This document shows positions 23,928-26,166 of a stretch of 26,166 bases of DNA, in pieces. The stretch comes from JAVBQJ01 sp031549115 (GTDB lineage: Bacteria > Verrucomicrobiota > Lentisphaeria > Victivallales > Victivallaceae). Each line of letters begins with the position of its first letter. The stretch's first letter is position 1. The notes beneath the pieces were generated by a model, which worked only from the letters and a program-made list of their open reading frames with translations, was not told the DNA's origin and did not search any database. The stretch lies in NCBI GenBank assembly GCA_031549115.1, contig JAVBQJ010000081.1, forward strand, positions 1 through 26,166, given 5' to 3'. A program made the position numbers and the translations under genes.

Positions 23928-24599
23928 TTATTGTCTGGTGGTCATCCAATTTTGCCAGTCGGCGGCATTGTTGGCCGCGGGGCGGAAGACGTGTCCGTCC
24001 AAATAGAGCACCGGCGAACCGCCTCCGGCATTGGCCCGGGTCCCGTATTCATAGAGCCAGGCCAGCTTGGTCACCGAAGCTCCGGTCGGAGGATTGGCAT
24101 AGTCGGGATTCGTGTCCAGCCGCTGGGCGTCCACCCGGCTCCACCACACTTCAGCCGTCCAGCTCTCATACCCCACCACCACCGGCCGGTGATATGCTAA
24201 ATCCATCTGGTCGATCGCCGCTATCCAGTAGCCTTGCGACGGCTGCGCTACCGCATAAATCTCGCCCGGATTTCCCGAAGCCGGCGAGAATGGTGAAGTC
24301 ACCACCGCGCCGAAAGGCAGATACCCATGCCCCATCAGTTGCTGGCAGAGATAAACCCGCCCGGGCAGATTGCCGGCAGCGCCCCATGCCGAAGTCGGAG
24401 TATAAGGAATGAATTGATCCCAGTCGTTGGCGTACAGAGTTGACGCCAGACCGATTTGTTTGAGATTGCTGACATCCTTGGCGTTCTGCGCCGCATGCCT
24501 GGCCTTGGTGAGAGCCGGCAGCAGCATGCTTGCCAGAATTGCGATAATTGCAATCACAACCAGCAGCTCTATCAGTGTAAAAGCTTTTCGTCCTTTCAT
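23928..24599 (-). CDS. Prepilin-like secreted protein, counterpart of the one at 6874-7554
   Basis: This 223-residue protein begins MKGRKAFTLIELLVV, then IAIIAILASMLLPALTKARH, a prepilin/pseudopilin signal with Ala in place of the usual Gly before the cleavage-site Phe. The first 60 or so residues (through SNLKQIGLASTLYANDWDQF) closely parallel the protein encoded in the convergent operon, while the C-terminal domains differ (here WIAAIDQMDLAYHRPVVVGY and GGGSPVLYLDGHVF, the DG signature). Export and envelope display are expected; the exact role is unknown, with substrate binding or service to secretion both possible. A GGATGGGAAG stretch precedes the ATG. It is 27 bp downstream of the GntR-type regulator gene in the same operon. 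Confidence 0.85.
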   Translation of the reverse strand: MKGRKAFTLIELLVVIAIIAILASMLLPALTKARHAAQNAKDVSNLKQIGLASTLYANDWDQFIPYTPTSAWGAAGNLPGRVYLCQQLMGHGYLPFGAVVTSPFSPASGNPGEIYAVAQPSQGYWIAAIDQMDLAYHRPVVVGYESWTAEVWWSRVDAQRLDTNPDYANPPTGASVTKLAWLYEYGTRANAGGGSPVLYLDGHVFRPAANNAADWQNWMTTRQ

Positions 24600-24626
24600 C
24601 TTCCCATCCTTTCGTTCTTGGGTTTT

Positions 24627-25763
24627 TTATCGATAGAGAACATTCTCCGGTTCCGGGTTCATCAAGCGGGTGGAGCCGCGCATGATCAATTGATTGTGCA
24701 AAATCGCATCTTCGGGAACCGCCCGGAGCTCAATGCGGTCGATCAGCAATCGGGCGGCCAGCGCGCCGAGTTCGCGGGCCGGCTGGCGGATCGAGGTCAG
24801 CGCCGGATTCAACAGCGAACACAAGTCGTCGTCGTTGAAGCCGATCAGGGCGATATCATCGGGAATGCTCAGATTGGCGTTTCGGATCGCGTTCCACGCC
24901 GCCGGTGCCAGCTCGTCCCAAAGCAGCAGAATCGCATCGGGTCGCTCCGGCAGATGCAACAGCCGGTGAATCGGCGAATAAGCGTACAGATCCAACCCGA
25001 CTTCCGCCGGACGCCGGGCGGCCAACGCCGCCCCCAACTCCTGCACCCAGCCGTGTTGAAAGACAATGCCGCAGTCGGCCAGCGCCTGGCGGTAGCCGTT
25101 GTAGCGCTCGCGCACGGTACAGACGATTTCCAGTGCCTCCATGGTGTTGGTCACAAAGGCGATGCGACGGCGGCCGCTGTTGATCAGCAAACGCACCGCG
25201 TCGTAAGCCGCCTGATAATTGTCGGTCCGCAGATAGGGAATACCGGGAATGCCGTAAGAGTTGTCGACGCACACCACCGGATAACCCGCCTCATGCAGCG
25301 ATTGAACCAGCGCACGGTTGAGTTGAAAAAAGGGAATGAGTGCCACTCCGGCCACTCCCTGCTCGTAAATGCGTTTCAGGTGGGCCGCTTCGAGCGCGGC
25401 GTCGAAGTTGGAATTTCCGGCCACCACTGCATAATCGTTGCGCAACGCTTCGCCTTCGAAGCCCAGGAAAACTTCGTGCCCGAAGGTATCCTGCAATTGC
25501 AGACAGACAATCCCCAACTGCCGCCGCTCCGCCTCCGGGGCTTTGGCGTTACGCGCCACAAAGGTGCCCTTGCCCCGCACTCCTGTAAGTAGGCCCTCGT
25601 TTTTCAACAGATCCAACGCCTTCAGGACGGTCAGGCGGGCCACGCCGAATTGTGCCGCCAGTTCATGCTCGGTCGGAAGGCACTTGCCGACCGGATAGCG
25701 ACCGGAACGGATATCCTGCAATATACTCTGATAGATGGTTCGATGTTTTGCGGCCGGTGCCAT
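24627..25763 (-). CDS. GntR-type regulator with LacI-like sugar-sensing domain (AraR-like architecture)
   Basis: This 378-residue regulator begins MAPAAKHRTIYQSILQDIRS. A winged-helix GntR domain spans about residues 8-68 (PTEHELAAQFGVARLTVLKA, LDLLKNEGLLTGVRGKGTFV). It is fused to a periplasmic-binding-protein-like effector domain of LacI type (RRQLGIVCLQ, VAGVALIPF, GYPVVCVDNSYGIPGIPYLR, TDNYQAAYDAVRLLINSGRR, LIGFNDDDLCSLLNPALTSI, RQPARELGALAARLL). The start at 25763 is chosen because it fits the GntR N-terminus, has an AGGA ribosome site (AGGAAAAGAAATG), and lies just behind a strong promoter. A longer open frame to 26126 reads antisense through the neighbouring heptosyltransferase and is not coding. 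It heads the four-gene minus-strand operon and probably regulates it in response to a sugar. Confidence 0.92.
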   Translation of the reverse strand: MAPAAKHRTIYQSILQDIRSGRYPVGKCLPTEHELAAQFGVARLTVLKALDLLKNEGLLTGVRGKGTFVARNAKAPEAERRQLGIVCLQLQDTFGHEVFLGFEGEALRNDYAVVAGNSNFDAALEAAHLKRIYEQGVAGVALIPFFQLNRALVQSLHEAGYPVVCVDNSYGIPGIPYLRTDNYQAAYDAVRLLINSGRRRIAFVTNTMEALEIVCTVRERYNGYRQALADCGIVFQHGWVQELGAALAARRPAEVGLDLYAYSPIHRLLHLPERPDAILLLWDELAPAAWNAIRNANLSIPDDIALIGFNDDDLCSLLNPALTSIRQPARELGALAARLLIDRIELRAVPEDAILHNQLIMRGSTRLMNPEPENVLYR

Positions 25764-25797
25764 TTCTTTTCCTGCTTGGTTTCTTGTTTCTTCATAA

Positions 25798-25825
25798 AGT
25801 ATAGCAAAAAAAAATAAAATGTCAA
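25798..25825 (-). promoter_or_regulatory. Sigma-70-type promoter of the GntR-headed operon
   Basis: On the minus strand, TTGACA (25825-25820) and TATACT (25803-25798) are 16 bp apart. The spacer is very T-rich. The leader to the regulator ATG is short (about 28 bases). The consensus -35 and near-consensus -10 predict strong basal activity, to be held down by a repressor. Confidence 0.8.
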
Positions 25826-26166
25826 GAGGGAAAGTATGTATTTTTATTAAATGTACATACATTACCCGGAAAGACCTATATATTCGGATCGGCGCGAGCA
25901 ACCGGCTCGCCGCCAAAGCTCCTGTATTGAAGCCGATCCGCGAGCGGATGGAGCTGCTGCTGCACGCCGAATTCTTTGTGGGGCTGCCGAGCGGGCTTTC
26001 ATGGCTGGCCTGGAATTGCGGCATCCCGGTGGTGATGCTTTCCGGATTTACGCTGGACGGTTCGGAGTTTCCGACTCCGTACCGGGTTACCAACCTGAAA
26101 TTCTGCCACGGCTGCTGGAATGACACGACGCTGTTTTTCGATATGACCGCGCCGGTCTGGTGTCCC
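25819..26166 (+). pseudogene. TibC-like O-heptosyltransferase (BAHT family), N-terminally truncated, runs off the window
   Basis: An open frame reads RERMELLLHAEFFVGLPSGL, then SWLAWNCGIPVVMLSGFTLD, then FPTPYRVTNLKFCHGCWND and ends at VWCP. This matches the nucleotide-sugar-binding C-terminal part of autotransporter-modifying heptosyltransferases. The spacing C-x2-C-x15-C copies the iron-binding cysteines of TibC; the fourth Cys would lie beyond the window. Recognisable homology begins only about 25876, yet family members are about 400 residues, and the DNA just upstream is the gntR promoter region. The only in-frame ATG ahead of the homology (25819) overlaps that promoter and codes for unrelated residues. 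The gene has therefore probably lost its 5' part through rearrangement; a short functional product is unlikely. Confidence 0.65.
25834..25863. promoter_or_regulatory. Candidate GntR-type operator upstream of the regulator promoter
   Basis: AATGTACATACATT (25850-25863) is an inverted repeat (AATGTA/TACATT) around CA, with the ATGTAC-like core seen in AraR-type sites. GTATGTA (25834-25840) also forms an inverted pair with TACATAC (25854-25860). The site lies just upstream of the -35 box, so it would act at a distance from the start or by interfering with polymerase at the upstream edge. Binding by the adjacent regulator is inferred. Confidence 0.5.

Noticed and set aside
24456..25592. 378-residue + strand frame opposite the GntR-type regulator
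   Set aside because: The minus-strand frame has a clear winged-helix and sugar-sensing domain, promoter and ribosome-binding site; the + frame is its shadow.
25764..26126. N-terminal extension of the GntR-type regulator to a 499-residue protein
   Set aside because: The extension crosses the promoter and operator and is antisense to the heptosyltransferase; the GntR domain starts right after the ATG at 25763.

Overview
The window most likely comes from a Lentisphaerota (Victivallis-like) bacterium or a close PVC-group relative. I base this on two short secreted proteins with near-identical prepilin-type N-termini (FTLIELLVVIAIIAILA) and C-terminal H-x9-DG or DG signatures. Other support comes from regulator-headed sugar operons rich in unusual glycoside hydrolases, AlgJ/AlgX-like acetylation proteins, and moderately GC-rich genes separated by AT-rich gaps. 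No rRNA, tRNA or CRISPR array was seen, so the taxonomy is an inference.

Layout. (1) 1-4.5 kb, + strand: part of a surface-glycan biosynthesis locus. It holds the end of an AlgJ-like protein, an AlgX-like SGNH protein, a UDP-GlcNAc 2-epimerase, and a WecA-type lipid-carrier sugar-1-phosphate transferase fused to a CapD/FlaA1-like N-terminal module. (2) 4.5-5.7 kb: a decayed, AT-rich junction with terminator-like hairpins, the wreck of a sigma-54 activator C-terminus, a repeat patch, and an ISL3-like transposase C-terminus with two copies of a probable IS end. (3) 5.7-20.6 kb, + strand: one long operon behind a TTGACT-17-TATAAT promoter with a 17-bp palindromic operator. Its order is LacI regulator, prepilin-like protein, large secreted CBM9/GH-like protein, GH42 beta-galactosidase, GH38 alpha-mannosidase, DUF6259-like putative glycosidase and sodium:solute symporter. 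(4) 20.6-25.8 kb, - strand: a convergent operon of GntR/LacI-hybrid regulator, prepilin-like protein, secreted parallel beta-helix protein and MFS sugar transporter. A perfect 13-bp-stem hairpin separates the two operons. (5) 25.8-26.2 kb, + strand: the C-terminal part of a TibC-like O-heptosyltransferase that lacks its N-terminal part and runs off the window.

The two catabolic operons share one plan: ligand-sensing regulator, prepilin-like protein, secreted glycan-active protein(s), sugar transporter. They read as substrate-specific glycan-utilisation modules. The first probably handles a mannose- and galactose-containing glycan. Glycan-synthesis genes lie on both sides and both edges look broken, so the catabolic block may have been inserted into, or rearranged within, a surface-glycan locus.

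The most striking observation is a 269-bp element inside the GH38 gene (15540-15808). It has 29-bp terminal inverted repeats (27/29 identical) and is flanked by a 4-bp direct repeat, CTTG. Element plus duplication is 273 bp, exactly 91 codons, with no stop in the gene's frame. The mannosidase therefore carries an in-frame, cysteine-rich 91-residue insert encoded by a non-autonomous mobile element. Removing it restores an ordinary GH38 C-terminal sequence.
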